A stretch of 64,000 bases of DNA from Undaria pinnatifida (lineage: Eukaryota > Sar > Phaeophyceae > Laminariales > Alariaceae). The stretch's first letter is position 1; each line of letters opens with the position of its first letter. Below are positions 1 through 10,295 of the stretch, piece after piece. The stretch spans positions 13,511,001 to 13,575,000 of the forward strand of contig JABAKD010000008.1 of NCBI GenBank assembly GCA_012845835.1, in the 5' to 3' direction. The position numbers and the translations under genes were made by a program. The notes beneath the pieces were generated by a model. It saw only the letters and a program-made list of their open reading frames with translations, was not told where the DNA came from and ran no database searches.

Positions 1-135
1 CCTACGGTGGGATGCCTCCCTAAACTCTGTCCTTACCAGCATCGTTCCCTTCACGCGTGCTACCACCTCTATCGTATCAGCTTTGACGAGTGCTGCGATA
101 GAGGTATCGGTATCGGTAGTATCAGTTCTGACGAC

Positions 136-427
136 TGCTGCGATAGAGGTAGAATCACTCTTCGTGTGAAATGGTTTCCTGAATAATGACAGGGCTCCAC
201 CTTAACCCGAAATTTTCAGACATCTTGTAGGTCATTTGCTTTCTGCATGATTTTCGTCCTGTACCTACCTAGGCCCCATGGGATTGTTCATCCGGTATAC
301 GTACATCGTTTTTTTTTTTCTTCTCCAAATCAGCTTTGTGGGAAAAGGCCGTTTAAGCTCCCAAACCGAGGAAAAATTTACAGAAAAAAAAAGTGGTTCG
401 CCTCTATCGTACGTAGCACGCGTTTTT
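136..427 (+). mobile_element. MITE-1 copy 1
   Basis: The left end reads GCTGCGATAGAGGTAG and the right end CGCCTCTATCGTACGTAGCACGCG, which are inverted to each other. Between them are blocks shared with the other copies: a CTTAACCC..AAATTTTC segment, a CCTAGGCCCCATGGGATT segment, then TCTCCAAATCAG and AAGCTCCC blocks. There is no coding capacity. It is followed immediately by a second copy that reuses the boundary. Extra TIR-like fragments lie at 56-135. Confidence 0.6.
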
Positions 428-655
428 TTCTTTTGCTATTTTTTTTTCTTAACCCAAAATCGTTGGAAATACGTCAAATTATTTTTCTTTGATTCTCGTT
501 GTGCACCTAGGCCATGAGATTTATCATCAAGTGTACTCGTAGCAGTTTTATTTTTCTTCAAATCTGTTTTGTGGAGAGGTCTTTTTCGCTCCCGAAAATG
601 AGGAACCTTATAAGGAAATAAGTGGTGCACCTCGTCTATCGTAGCACGCGTCCCT
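413..655 (+). mobile_element. MITE-1 copy 2
   Basis: Same internal order as copy 1: AACCCAAAATCGTTGGAAAT, then a CCTAGGCCATGAGATT block, TCTTCAAATCTGTTTTGTGG and GCTCCCGAAAATGAGG. It ends in GTGCACCTCGTCTATCGTAGCACGCGTC. It shares its left boundary with copy 1, so the two form a small tandem array. Confidence 0.6.
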
Positions 656-759
656 TACCCCGCCCCAACCCTGCCCTTTACCTTGATTCGATCAGAATGC
701 CCCCCACGGCTTTGTGGACAAAGTAGTTGGCTTTATTGTGGGATAATTTTTCAAGTTCT

Positions 760-1055
760 AAAAGTGTTAACCCTACCCTATGCCTATCGCTACCCCTAAC
801 CTCACCCCTAACCCTAACATTGGCCCTACCCTAACCCTGCGCTTACCGTAACGCCTCTGAGAAGTGTACCGACTTTTTTGTTGGGGGACAAAACTATTTT
901 AGAATCAGTGTGGGATACTGCTTTTGAGCAGGTCTAATCCTGCCCTTGACCCTACCGCTAATCGCTACCGCTAACTTTAGCCCTCTACCCTTATAAAACC
1001 CTTACCCTACCCTACCCCTCTGCCTACTCTTACCCCTACCCCTACCCCCTATCCC
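760..1055 (+). repeat. Degenerate interstitial telomere-like C-rich repeat
   Basis: Many variants of CCCTAA, CCCTAC and CCCTTAC occur back to back, broken by one non-telomeric stretch at about 850-930. They match the C strand of a TTAGGG telomere but are strongly diverged. The array runs up to the acceptor at 1058 and would act as its pyrimidine tract. Confidence 0.7.
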
Positions 1056-1058
1056 TAG

Positions 1059-1707
1059 GAAATTGGTCACGACGTCGAAGGAGTGGAAATGCTACAAGTG
1101 CGGCATCGCGAAAGACCTCCTGCCTCCACTCCGCCCCGAGGGCAGCGCGGAGGGGGGAGGGGGAGGGAAGGCGGGGTCAGGGGCGAACCACTACGCGGAT
1201 CAGATCAAGGAGCTGCACAAACTTAAGGTCAAGACTGCAGACGAGATCGCGGCGGAGAGCCCTGCCCTCCCCAGCGCTGCTGCCGCCGATGCCTCCGGGG
1301 AAGAAGCAGCAGCAGCAGCAGCAGTAGCAGGTGAACGATCGGCTTCAACTACTAACGGGACAAGCGGCGGAATAGGTGTCGTATCGGACGCGGCGGCGGT
1401 GGCGAAACCGCCAGAGGCTGCGGAATTTGGCGGGAGTAGCGTTGTGTCAGCGGCGGCGGTGGCGGGGGGGTGTAGTTCGCGCACATCCCCTGGTCCGGAA
1501 AACGCCTCTGATGCTGCTGTTGCTGCTGCTGCCGCCGCCGTTATCGCTGGGAGCGCGGTGCGGGAGGTACGTGCTGGCGAGGAGGAAGAGGGGGCGGTGA
1601 AGACGGAGCGAGGGGACGATGTGTTGTCTTTTGTGGCCATCGCCATCGCGCTGGCGATGTTGGGAATCTTGATCCGGAAGGGGCTGCGCTATCTGGATCC
1701 CTTGTGA
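1059..1707 (+). CDS. Tail-anchored ubiquitin-conjugating E2 (UBC6/UBE2J-like), last exon
   Basis: Terminal exon of a split gene; the acceptor is CCCTAG at 1053-1058, one base completes a codon begun upstream, and the stop is TGA at 1705-1707. The exon starts with a Trp-Lys-Cys-Tyr-Lys-Cys-Gly segment and KDLLPPL, resembling the end of the UBC fold plus linker of UBE2J/UBC6 E2s. A Gly/Ala/Ser-rich low-complexity linker of about 140 residues follows. Then comes a single hydrophobic segment (FVAIAIALAMLGILI) with a short basic tail RKGLRYLDPL, a classic tail anchor. UBE2J/UBC6 enzymes sit on the ER membrane and act in ER-associated degradation. The catalytic cysteine domain is outside the window, so the E2 call rests on the junction motif and the tail anchor and could be wrong; that this is a real C-terminal exon is more secure. 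TTG at 1063 is not a start. Confidence 0.5.
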
Positions 1708-3060
1708 CCAAACATCCCTGCTTGGCTCGGCTCGTGCGCTGCATGGTTCTGCTTGGCTCGGGACACCGAAATAATGGCGGACGGAGGCTCGGCTTTGCTC
1801 GACGCGCTTCGAAGGGGAGAAGGGGAGGCTCAGATCGGCCCGGTGATCCGCTAAGGGAGGGGGGCGGGGGGGTGGGGGTGTACTCAGTTCGTGCATGGCC
1901 GTAGTCGTATGACCATAGACCCTCGCATCCCTACTATGCCGGGACGGAGCACGCCGGTTTTTCACCAACCAGGCAGACGGGGGGGGGGGGGGGGGGTCTG
2001 GCTGGGCGAGGAGGGGGCCGACGGAAGGGATGGGGAGGGGCGGGGGGGCACCCCGAGGTTCCGCTTGGCTCGGCTCGGTGCCCCGCTGCGCTGAGGAGGG
2101 GTTGGGGGGGAGGGAGGGGGGGCGAAATGGCCCCGACGGGGCGAGAGAATAGTAAACGGAGGGCGAGGAGGAGGCGAGGCGCATTCGGTAGGACGAGACA
2201 CACACAGAGCGCTAAATCGCTAGGACGCCATCGTCATGTCTATCATCGTCGTGGGATGGGGCGGGGTGGACTGGAACGGAGTGGAGGAGGGGCGGCTGTG
2301 GATTGTTCGCGTGCGCCTGCTAGTGCAAGCGTGGTTGTGCTTGCGGAAACGAAGGCAGGCGTGGGTGTGGCGGCGTGAGAAAGAAGGAGACGCTCTTTTG
2401 TTTTTAGTGCGAGAGCGTAGTAGAGGTGGATTCGTGATGTTTTTTTCTGTGCTGTGCCACCGGGGTGGGGTAGGCGTTGGGTGGGTGGGGGGGGAGGGGA
2501 GCGCGGCGGTGCGGGCGGAGGAGGGGGGAGGGGGTGCTGTATGAATAGGATTGCTGCTGTACCGAGTGACAATGTGTGTTGTGCGAGAGAGCGCGTGCTG
2601 TTTGAGGGGTAAGTGTACGGTAGTACGATGGTTGGTGAAGGATGAGGCGGCGAAGGCAATGGTTGGCACGCAAGGGGAGTCTACTGTAAACGCGTGATGC
2701 TCCTGCTGAGGGGGGGGGACTTTTTTTTTTCTTTTTTCTTGTTGTCGGGGGATGAGTAAGTCATGTTTCCGCACGCAAAGACTTTTTGTTGAGGTTCTCT
2801 TGAAGACGCCTCAGGGTAGAAGCTGTTATTTTTCATGAGGAAAGAAGCATGACGACAGCCGCGGACGTAAAGCCAGGTGATTTGACGTTTTTTTTGTTCT
2901 TGTGTTTTTTTCGGGGAGCAAGAGGGTGACGTTTCTGTGCGCGAAAGCTTTTGAGTGCATTTTATTTTAGGAGGCTGATTGAGGGGGCGGTGGGGTAGGG
3001 CCGGGATGAGGAGGGGGGCGTATCGCCAAGCAGCTGTTGCTGCTGCTGCTGCCTTTGCTT
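1708..3060. other. Intergenic low-complexity G/C-skewed DNA
   Basis: 3' flank of gene 1. It is strongly purine-rich on the + strand, with G runs up to 18 bases. Open frames here exist because of the skewed composition and show no domain-like sequence. It contains the poly-G element copy listed separately and nothing else I recognise. Confidence 0.5.
1880..1996 (+). repeat. Poly-G-associated dispersed element (PG-A), partial
   Basis: Reads TGTACTCAGTTCGTGCATGG, then ATGACCATAGACCCTCGCATCC, CTATGCCGGGACGGAGCACG and TTTTTCACCAACCAGGCAGA, and runs into 18 G (1979-1996). The same block order occurs at 9410, 14508, 36340, 36920 and 61430. Confidence 0.65.
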
Positions 3061-3069
3061 ATACTGGCG

Positions 3070-3780
3070 GCCTGGTAGGCTCTCTCTGATTGGTTGATTT
3101 CTACCATTGGGTGTGTTCCCTGCTTTGTCTATTTCTATTGGCGGGTTGAGAAGCTGTATTTGATTGGTTGAGTTCCACCATCACGTTGAGCGCTGTTCTT
3201 GACGAGCTTAGTTTTACCGCCGGATTGGGCGCTCTCCCTAATCTGTTGACTTCTGCCGGCACCCAAAGCGGATTTCCGTGATTGGTTGAGTTATACTGCC
3301 TAGCTGAGCGCTGTTTCGGTTGACTTCTACAGGCATCCAAAGCGGAAGTCCGTGATTAGTTGAATTATACCGTCGGGTTGAGCGCTGTCCGTGATTGGTT
3401 GGGTTGTACCGCCTAGTTGAGCGCTGTCCCTGATTGGTTGACTTCTACCGGCACCCAAGGCGCACTTCCGTGATTGGTTGAGTTATACCGCCTAGTTGAG
3501 CGCTGTCACTGATTGGTTGAGTTCTACCGGCACCCAAAAGCGGATTTCCCTGATTGTTTTTTCACGTCTACCGGCACCCAAAGCGGGTTTCCATGAGTGG
3601 TTGGCGTCTACCGGCGCCCAAGAGGGATTTCTGTGATTGGTTTGAGTTCTGCCGTCGGATTGAGAGCTGGTTGGTTGGCTTCGGCTCTTGTGTTGAGCGT
3701 TTTCCCGGGTTGGTTGGCTTTTTCTGTCGGGTTGAGCGCTGTCCCTGATTGGTTGAGCAAATTTTTGCGGGGTTGAGTTC
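3070..3780 (+). repeat. Degenerate ~40-bp minisatellite with repeated ATTGG
   Basis: About 17 imperfect units of the form TGATTGGTTGAGTTCTACCG followed by a CCTAGTTGAGCGCTGTCC or CACCCAAAGCGGATTTCC half. Two unit types alternate irregularly. Nearly every unit carries ATTGG, the reverse complement of CCAAT. There is no coding potential. Confidence 0.8.
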
Positions 3781-4365
3781 TAAGAACGCGCGGCTTGACC
3801 CGTTGTTTGGTTTTGGAAATTTTGCGTTTTTGTTGCTGTTGCCGATTCGCGACGTTGGCGGCTCTCGCTCGAGAAGTCGCCTCAGCCCCCCCTCCCGGCG
3901 CATGTAAACCAATTACTAGTACTACCTGGTATTTTTCATTCTTTTAATGTCTACCCGTGGTTTGTGGGTTGTTTGAAGGGCACCGATCGAGGGGTCCTTC
4001 TTTATTTATTTTTGCTTTTTTCCTATCGTCCCCCTTCACCTGTATACCACTGGAAGCATTATCCCACTCTAATATCAAGTAATTTCATCGACGAAACGTG
4101 GGTGCAGTTCTGAAGGAAATGTGCGTTCTGTGGTATAAAGACGAAAAACACAAAACAAAAAAAAGGTGGGATGGAGGGGGCATTTGTGGCTGCTCAAGGC
4201 CGATCTCGTTTTTTTTTTTTTTTTTTTTGCCACAGCTCTACTTCTTTTTCGCTTGTATCTTCTAAGAAAAACAAATAAAAAACGTCAAGCTGTGAGTGTT
4301 AAGTCCTCCCGATCGTTTCCATGTCATGAAAAAAAAGGTATAACGACGTCAGTCGCCGACGCCAA

Positions 4366-4830
4366 GACGCGGGCTACGATAGAGGTGCTACGGTATACCC
4401 TTTTTTTGGCCATTTTTTTTTCTGAGCGGCGGAACTGCTTAACCCAGAATCGCCGAAATGTCGGTGTTTTTTTTTCTTCAAGAATGCTTTTTTGAAGGTT
4501 TTCTAAGTACCTAAGCCATCGGGTCTGTTCATCCGGTTGCTACTTGAAGCTCTTTCAGTTTATTACTAGAAATCAGTTTTTTGGGGTTACCGCCTTTACA
4601 ACTGGAACCCCCTTTTTTTACAAATTTACTTGAAGTTAGTATAGGGAGGGGTCCTGGGGCTCTCAAGGGTTTAACGCCTTTACAACTGGAAACCCTGTCT
4701 GGGGAAAAAATACTTGAAGTTGGTATATGGAGCAATCCTGGGGCTCTAAAAGGGTACAGAGCTCTTTACGTGCGGATTCAGAGGCTCTCAGATAAAAAAG
4801 GCGCACCTACACCTCTACCATGTAGCATGC
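4366..4830 (+). mobile_element. MITE-1 copy 3, interrupted by a tandem repeat
   Basis: Left end GACGCGGGCTACGATAGAGG at 4366; the internal AACCCAGAATCGCCGAAATG and CCTAAGCCATCGGGTCTGTT blocks are present. From about 4575 to 4760 it is interrupted by two copies of the R3 repeat. The right end has CACCTCTACCATGTAGCATG near 4805-4830, a diverged inverted end. Confidence 0.5.
4575..4760 (+). repeat. R3 repeat, two units
   Basis: Two units of a roughly 85-bp repeat: GCCTTTACAACTGGAA, then a CCC..GGGGAAAAA segment, TACTTGAAGTTAGTATAGGG, GGGTCCTGGGGCTCTAAAGG. The opposite strand of the same unit occurs at 7045, 13253, 22267, 25207 and 58330. Confidence 0.7.
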
Positions 4831-5099
4831 GTCCGAAGTCAACTAACTAGTAAACAACTGAGTTTTTTTTTTCGGATGGGATCGCCCGCACTAAAAACGT
4901 CGTTTATTTTTGTGACACCCCTCCAGGGCAATAAAAGGGACAAGGTAGGCTCTTGGCGTACGGAGTGGGGGGAAGGGTCGTATTGCTCGGTGTCGGTCGT
5001 GTGTCGTGTTCGCTCCCCCCCCCCACCCCGACGTACATGTGTGCTTCGAAGTATGTGTTCCAAGGAAGGCTACCAAGCTGGGACCCCTCTAAGGAAGCT

Positions 5100-5545
5100 G
5101 GTCCGATGGATTAAATGGTTGGATGAGTGGTTGGTTCGTTGGTTGGATTAGTTTCTAGCTTGATTGTTTGATTGATCGCCTAGGTGATTGATTGGTTGAT
5201 CGGCAGCTGGTCTCGGTCATTTTCTTGGTTGATTGATTGATTGATTGACTGATTGGTTGGTTGATTGACTGATTGATTTCTTGACTGCGTGTTTGATTGA
5301 TTGATTGATCGTTTGACTAAGGGATAGGGGTGATTGATTGCGTGAGTGATTGATTTCTTGATCTTGATTAATTGTTAGACTGATTGGTTGATCGCTTGAC
5401 TAGGCGATTGATCGGTCGGTCGGTCGGTTGACTCTATACAAGAAAATTGGTTAAATAAGTGAGTGGTTGATTGCTTGGTTCGTTCGTTTGATTTGAGTGA
5501 TTTGTGGTAGTGTTTGATTGGTTGATTGATTACTTGTTATCAACA
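5100..5545 (+). repeat. TTGA/TTGG tetranucleotide-derived satellite
   Basis: Long run of GATTGATTGATTGGTTGATT variants with drifting units. No gene is visible. A similar but shorter tract lies at 5955-6000 and 6215-6350. Confidence 0.85.
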
Positions 5546-5559
5546 TGTGGTTGCCAGAC

Positions 5560-5845
5560 GCGTGCTACGTACGGTAGAGGCAATTTTTTTTGGGCGTTTT
5601 TTTTCTGCATGACTGGGCTCCTTATCTCAACATCGTCGGAATGTCAATCTTGTTTTGCAATACCAGAGGTACGTTTTATTTTTGCGTTATACCTAAGGCA
5701 CGGGTTTGTTCAAATCGGGATGCAGTTTTTTAGTCAAAAGTAAGTTTTTGACTTACTCAGAAGGCGTAGAGCTCCTCAAGCAACCATCCTCAGAAGGAAA
5801 AGAAAAGAGCCAGTGCCTCTCTACTGCCGTAGTAGTAGCATGTGT
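5560..5845 (+). mobile_element. MITE-1 copy 4
   Basis: Left end GACGCGTGCTACGTACGGTAGAGGC at 5560; the right end near 5815-5845 contains CCTCTCTACTGCCGTAGTAG, an inverted, diverged end. It retains the TCTGCATGACTGGGCTCC and TATACCTAAGGCACGGG blocks seen in copies 1-3. Confidence 0.5.
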
Positions 5846-6014
5846 TGCCATCCAACCGTGGTAGATATTGTGCAGCGTGTCGATCGCAAAAAATGGCGAA
5901 GAAGTGGTCAGCACAATACAGAAGACACGTAATAAAAGAACGACATCCCAAAACCGATTTGATTGATTGATGGGTTGGTTGGTTGGTTAGGTTCGATTGG
6001 GCGATTTAAACAAA

Positions 6015-6105
6015 AAAAATGAAAAACGTCAGCTGTGAGTACGGCCGATCGCACGGCCGATTGAATGGTTGAAACTCAACTTTGCAAGCTGCGTGGTAAT
6101 TTATA
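6015..6105 (+). repeat. Short dispersed repeat SR1
   Basis: AAAAACGTCAGCTGTGAGTACG ... GTTGAAACTCAACTTTGCAAGCTGCGTGG. This is one of at least eleven copies in the window of a roughly 60-bp unit beginning CGTCAGCTGTGAGTTCGACG and ending TTTGCAAGCTGCGTG. A nearly identical variant lies at 62925-62990. Confidence 0.65.
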
Positions 6106-6581
6106 TAGATCTGTGTTTCATTTATGGTATGGTGTTCGTGAATTAAACCTGGTTGTTAATACACACAGCTTCACAAACCTTTACTGCTGTATTAGTGATT
6201 GATTCTCGGTTGCTTGTGCCTGGTCAATTCATTGATTGATTGGCTATCAGTAGATTGTTACTACTTGATTGGTTGATCTTTTGATTGACTGGTGGACCGC
6301 TTTGTTGATTGGTTGATCGATTGGTCGATCGGCTGAATGGTCAACCGATCGCATCCGGGGCGGGGGGGAAAATACACGCTCGAGGCCGCCGAGTAAAAGC
6401 AACAAACACCGAGCATGCTTAGCGTGAACATCTCCGAGAAATCCCCCTGTCGTCTGAACTGCAGGGCCAGCGGTGTACAGACACGAGTACTACGACTATA
6501 TCTGTTTCGCTCACTGTTGCATTTTACCGTTCCTGTTCATGCCACACATAAAACAAGTAATAATCCAATATGAAATTGTGA

Positions 6582-6851
6582 CGCGTGCCACGATAGAGAG
6601 GTGTGCACCACTTTTTTTCCGAGATTTTCCTCAATTTGGGAGCTTAAGACCTCTCCCAAAAAACTGCTTTTGAGCAAAAAACAAAAATGCTACACCTGAG
6701 ATGATGAAACATCCCACGGCCGAGGTACCCGACGGAAACCATGCAAAAAAGAAATGACCAATTTCCGACGATTTTGGGTTAAGGGAGCCCCTTCATTCAG
6801 AAAGCATTTCAGCAAGAAAACGGTATACATACCTGTCTCGTAGCACGCCTC
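6582..6851 (-). mobile_element. MITE-1 copy 5 (inverted relative to copies 1-4)
   Basis: About 270 bp. Left end GACGCGTGCCACGATAGAGAGG, right end ACCTGTCTCGTAGCACGCC. Internal blocks are in reverse order compared with copies 1-4: GGGAGCTTAAGACCTC, then a CCACGGCCGAGGTACC block, then CGACGATTTTGGGTTAAGGG. This is the cleanest two-ended copy together with copy 7. Confidence 0.65.
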
Positions 6852-7044
6852 TTCGCTAAGGTACGGGGGGCACCATTTTTCTTATGAGACTCCTCACCTG
6901 CTCTCGAGGAGCTCTATCTACCTCTCACTCCAGAAGACTTTTTTTGGCACATGTCCCGCCTACTCTAATACAAGGTTAGGCATTGTGCCCATTGCAAATA
7001 AGGGCGCAATGTGCGGCTTAAGCCGCGGGCTTGTTTCGGCTTGT

Positions 7045-7160
7045 CACGCCCGTGCTCTCAACCCTTTTTTAGAGCCCCCAAACCCCTTTCTGTACTAGTT
7101 CCAAGTCATATTTTATCCCCGAAAATGGGTTTCTAGATGTAAAAGGGGGTTACATCGGGG
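7045..7160 (-). repeat. R3 repeat, single unit
   Basis: CAACCCTTTTTTAGAGCCCC, CAAACCCCTTTCTGTACTAG, TTCCAAGTCATATTTTATCCCC, GGGTTTCTAGATGTAAAAGG. Diverged single unit on the strand opposite to the 4575 copies. Confidence 0.6.
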
Positions 7161-7679
7161 TACCCATACTGTTTGTGCTGTAATTGTTTCCCATGTTTGT
7201 GTTGTTCAACGGTAGCCCCTCCAACTTTTCTTTTGCCGAAATCGACGGTTTTGAAACCAGCTCCCGGCCGTATATCTTGAGATACGGTGCCCCTTGCCAC
7301 CCCGACGTCACACCGTTCGATAGTCCCTTTCAAGCAAGAAAACATAAGAAGGGATATGTATATATATGTACTTCATAGCATCCTTCCTCGAGTCGAGCAG
7401 CCATGAAGCGTTCGTTAAAGAAAATCGCTGGTTTTGTGGGCGGGCTATATCGTAGAATCAGTCATTTTCGTGGACAGATGTATCGGGGGATGCTAATACG
7501 CCCCCCTTTTTTAACTAATGTATTTGAGCTATCATACTCGCACGAGTGACTCTGTACCTCACCGACGAATAGACTTTACGCGATATGCTTGGCGCAGCGT
7601 GGCTAGAATTATTGCGGTGCGGATTCACATGTATGTGCCGCGAAATTAAAATACCAGACCACAAGAGCTCAAGACCGCC

Positions 7680-7770
7680 CAAGGAACGGGGGGTCACTCG
7701 CGCGAGTGACTCCGGGTCACGGGAAAAAAAATCCCAAAAAGAAGACCCCCTATATCGTAGCCTGGGTCGA
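7680..7770. repeat. Dispersed repeat with an 18-bp perfect palindrome
   Basis: Contains GTCACTCGCGCGAGTGAC at 7693-7710. Downstream are a run of A and a CCCCCTATATCGTAGCCTGGG segment. A second copy at about 41155-41250 has the same palindrome with one change and similar flanks (AAGGAACAAGG before, GATCCCCCTACCGTATCC after). Confidence 0.6.
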
Positions 7771-7804
7771 CAACAAAATATTGCTTTCCGCCGTGTTGGG
7801 CACA

Positions 7805-7845
7805 ATATACATATATATATATTATATATATATATATTTTCCGTC
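7805..7845. repeat. (AT)n microsatellite
   Basis: Alternating AT of roughly 40 bases, self-complementary. Confidence 0.9.
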
Positions 7846-8193
7846 TTCGGCCACACGGAAACGAAATCTAGGAAGACATACGAGTACACAGCAAGGATGA
7901 TAACCGGTACGTGATCACCCCTGTTGTTGTCGTTGGGAAAATTCGTTTCGTCAGAGACTCGTAGAACAAAACTATGCCATTTTGGGCAGAAATAGTAGTT
8001 TCGTGTGTCAAGAGACAAAACACAGGGTGGCAGAGAAATTGTGCAGGAATAACAGTTTCGTGTTACGAGACAAAACACCATATACAAACAAGGCGGCTCA
8101 CAAACGACAAATACCTTCATCATGTTCGTACTAAAAGTACACGCACAGACACCCTCGTATTTCTACAAAGAGGGATGGATGGATGGATGGATG

Positions 8194-8666
8194 ACCGGCC
8201 GATCGCCTCGAAGAAAGAAATGCCCGTTGAATTATTTCTGTCGTGCTTATTTATTATCCATTACCGTTGTGTTTCCTGTACTTTTTCTCGTACTGTACTC
8301 GCAGTGCCTGTTAGTCCTTTCGTTTCCCCAAGCACTCGGCCTCTTCTGCTACAGTGGGAGGCTAACATACTTCTAAATGTAACGCAAAAATAAGGCAGTT
8401 TTTTCGCAAGGCGTGTGGTCACCGACCGGCCGATCACCTCGACAAAAAAAGTGCGCCTTGTTTTATTTCTGTCGTGCTTATTTATTACCTATTACCGTCT
8501 TGTATTTTCTGTACTTTGTTCTCGTACTGCTGTAGTGCCTGCTAGTCCTTGCGTTTCCCCAAGCACTCGGCCTCGTCTGCTACAACAGGGGGAGGCAGGC
8601 TAATACTGCTACATGTAACGCGAAAAAAAAAAAGTCAGTTTTCTTCGCAAGCCGTGTGGCCACGGC
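8194..8666 (+). repeat. Two-unit tandem duplication, period about 231 bp
   Basis: Unit 1 (8194-8424) and unit 2 (8425-8666) both begin ACCGGCCGATC.CCTCGA, share TTTCTGTCGTGCTTATTTAT, TTTCCCCAAGCACTCGGCCT and GCTACA...GGGAGGC, and end in CGCAAGSCGTGTGGYCAC. They differ by scattered substitutions and small indels, so the duplication is not recent. No coding frame is conserved between the units. Confidence 0.85.
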
Positions 8667-9409
8667 TTATTATCTCGCCCCCTCCAACTTCTTTTCGGGT
8701 AACTTTCTTTCACATATAAACGAAAAAACACCAAAAACACACAGAAACAACCCACGACCAACATCCTGGCACCCCCCCTCTCCTCCTCTTCCCCCCTCCC
8801 CCACCACCACACGCCAGCACTCAGCAATACTCAACTCCATCGAGGAAAAGTCATCCTTGGTTCGCTCAGGTATACTCTTTTGATGGTCTGGTCTGAGCCA
8901 TCCACGTTTTTTTATGAACTCTTCACCACTGGAACCCCATCCACAACAAAACCTATGGAACGCGCATCAAACACCTTTACCCCCCCCCCCCTCCCCCCCC
9001 GCGCGCGCGCACACCTTTGTCTCTTTAACGTCACGTCCTCGCGTCGTGTCGTAAAGAGCACCAACCACATTGATTGGTCGTTACAAATTTTCCCGTGACC
9101 GGGGGAGGAAAAAAAAAAAATGAAAAAAAAAAAAAAACATTTCGAAACGGCGCAGATGACCTGCAACTATCATCCATCACCATCATCCATCACAACTACC
9201 ATCACCAACGCTAACGCCACAACCACCTCAAACCACCACCGCTATACCAGCAGCGTACCGGCTGGTCCTCGGAATGGCGGAGGCCCGGGATGCCCGTGCC
9301 CTCCTAGTCAACCCCAACTTATCTCCTGAAACTCCTACTCTACTCATTGCTGTCTAAGCTACCCAGCACAACAAGGGGGCGATAGTCGGTTAGATAAACG
9401 TCACCCCCC

Positions 9410-9610
9410 CGCCGAGTAGGATGCAACCCACCCTTCATGCGACTCGACGAACACTTCACCGTGCTTCGCGCTTGGTGCACTCGATGTCTTCCAGGTCGAT
9501 GAAAACCGGACATGCTCCGTCCCGGCATGGTAGGGATGCGAGCGTCAATGGTCTCGAGACTACGGCTACGCATCAATAGCCCCCCCCCCCCCTCCCCCCC
9601 CCTGGCCCAG
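9410..9610 (-). repeat. PG-A element copy (- strand)
   Basis: Reverse orientation of the element at 36340: CACCCTTCATGCGACTCGAC, GCTTGGTGCACTCGATGTCT, TGCTCCGTCCCGGCATGGTA, GGGATGCGAGCGTCAATGG, ending in a run of C at about 9581-9601, the complement of the poly-G end. Confidence 0.7.
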
Positions 9611-9779
9611 ACAGTTGCGCGACAAACGCTGATTTTGCCGTTCATCGGTAAGGAGGGGGTGGGTGGGGGGGGTCGGTACCCACTTCCCAAAAAAAGCTGC
9701 GCTGCGAGTTGCATTAGACATGCTGTCCAGCGCCCGGGGGCCTCGCCTCTCAAATTAAAGCCTCTCTTGGACTTCCTCA

Positions 9780-10110
9780 CATGTCAAGTTCTCTCGAGTT
9801 TTTCTCTTTCGAGTTTCTCTATTTCAATTTTGTCGCTTTCGGTTTATAGCCTCTTTCGAGTTTCCCTTTTTCGATTTTCTCTCTTTCGAGGTCTTTGTCG
9901 AGTTTCCCTTTCTCGAGTTAATCTCTTTCGAGATCTTCTCTTTCGAGGTCTTCCCTGTCGAGTTTCTCTCTTTCGAGTATCGAAAATCTGTCTCAAGTTC
10001 CTCTCTCGAATCCTCTCCCTCTCCGTCTCAAGTTCCTCCCTTGAGTCTCCCTCGAGTTGCCACCTCGATTTTTTCTCTTGAGTTTCTCTCAAGTTTAGTT
10101 TCATCTCTCT
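9780..10110 (+). repeat. TCTCGAGTTTCTC minisatellite
   Basis: Imperfect units of about 12-17 bp (CTTTCGAGTTTCTCT and variants) over 330 bp, strongly C/T on the + strand. The open frames crossing it give Ser/Leu/Phe/Arg repeats and are not considered genes. Confidence 0.85.
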
Positions 10111-10214
10111 AAAAAAGTTTTTACCAAACAAAAAAAAGTTGGCCACGGTTTCACGCGGCGTAATCAAATCCGAAGACGCAATGCACTGACAACACGGTCG
10201 TAAAAGAGGCAGCC

Positions 10215-10295
10215 ACGATCACGACGACGACGACGACGACGACGACGACAGCAGCAGCAGCAACAACAACAGCAACAACAGCAACAACAGCAGCT
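10215..10295 (+). repeat. Compound trinucleotide microsatellite (ACG)n(AGC)n(AAC)n
   Basis: GACGACGACGACGACGACGA, then CAGCAGCAGCAGCAAC, then AACAACAGC units in succession. Confidence 0.9.

Larger units (their letters stand above)
1..1058. other. Intron upstream of the terminal exon of gene 1
   Basis: No convincing coding sequence. The segment holds two head-to-tail MITE-like copies (described separately) and, from about 760 to 1055, degenerate CCCTAA/CCCTAC telomere-like sequence. It ends in the C/T-rich tract that leads into the splice acceptor CCCTAG at 1053-1058. Because the window starts inside this intron, its length and the upstream exons cannot be seen. Confidence 0.55.

Noticed and set aside
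1200-2205. Long antisense frames opposite gene 1 (148 and 252 codons)
   Set aside because: They are mirror images of GC-rich Ala/Gly codons and purine-rich flank; Pro/Ser/Arg low complexity with no domain.
2220-2774. 184-codon - strand frame and 102-codon + frame
   Set aside because: Open only because of G/C skew; the translation is Pro/His/Thr-rich without protein-like order.
5100-6350. CRISPR-like array from regularly spaced GATTGATT repeats
   Set aside because: It is a eukaryotic tetranucleotide satellite without spacers or cas genes.
9512-10081. 189-codon + frame
   Set aside because: Its second half is translation of the TCTCGAGTTTC minisatellite (Ser-Leu-Phe-Arg repeats) and its start lies in a PG-A element.
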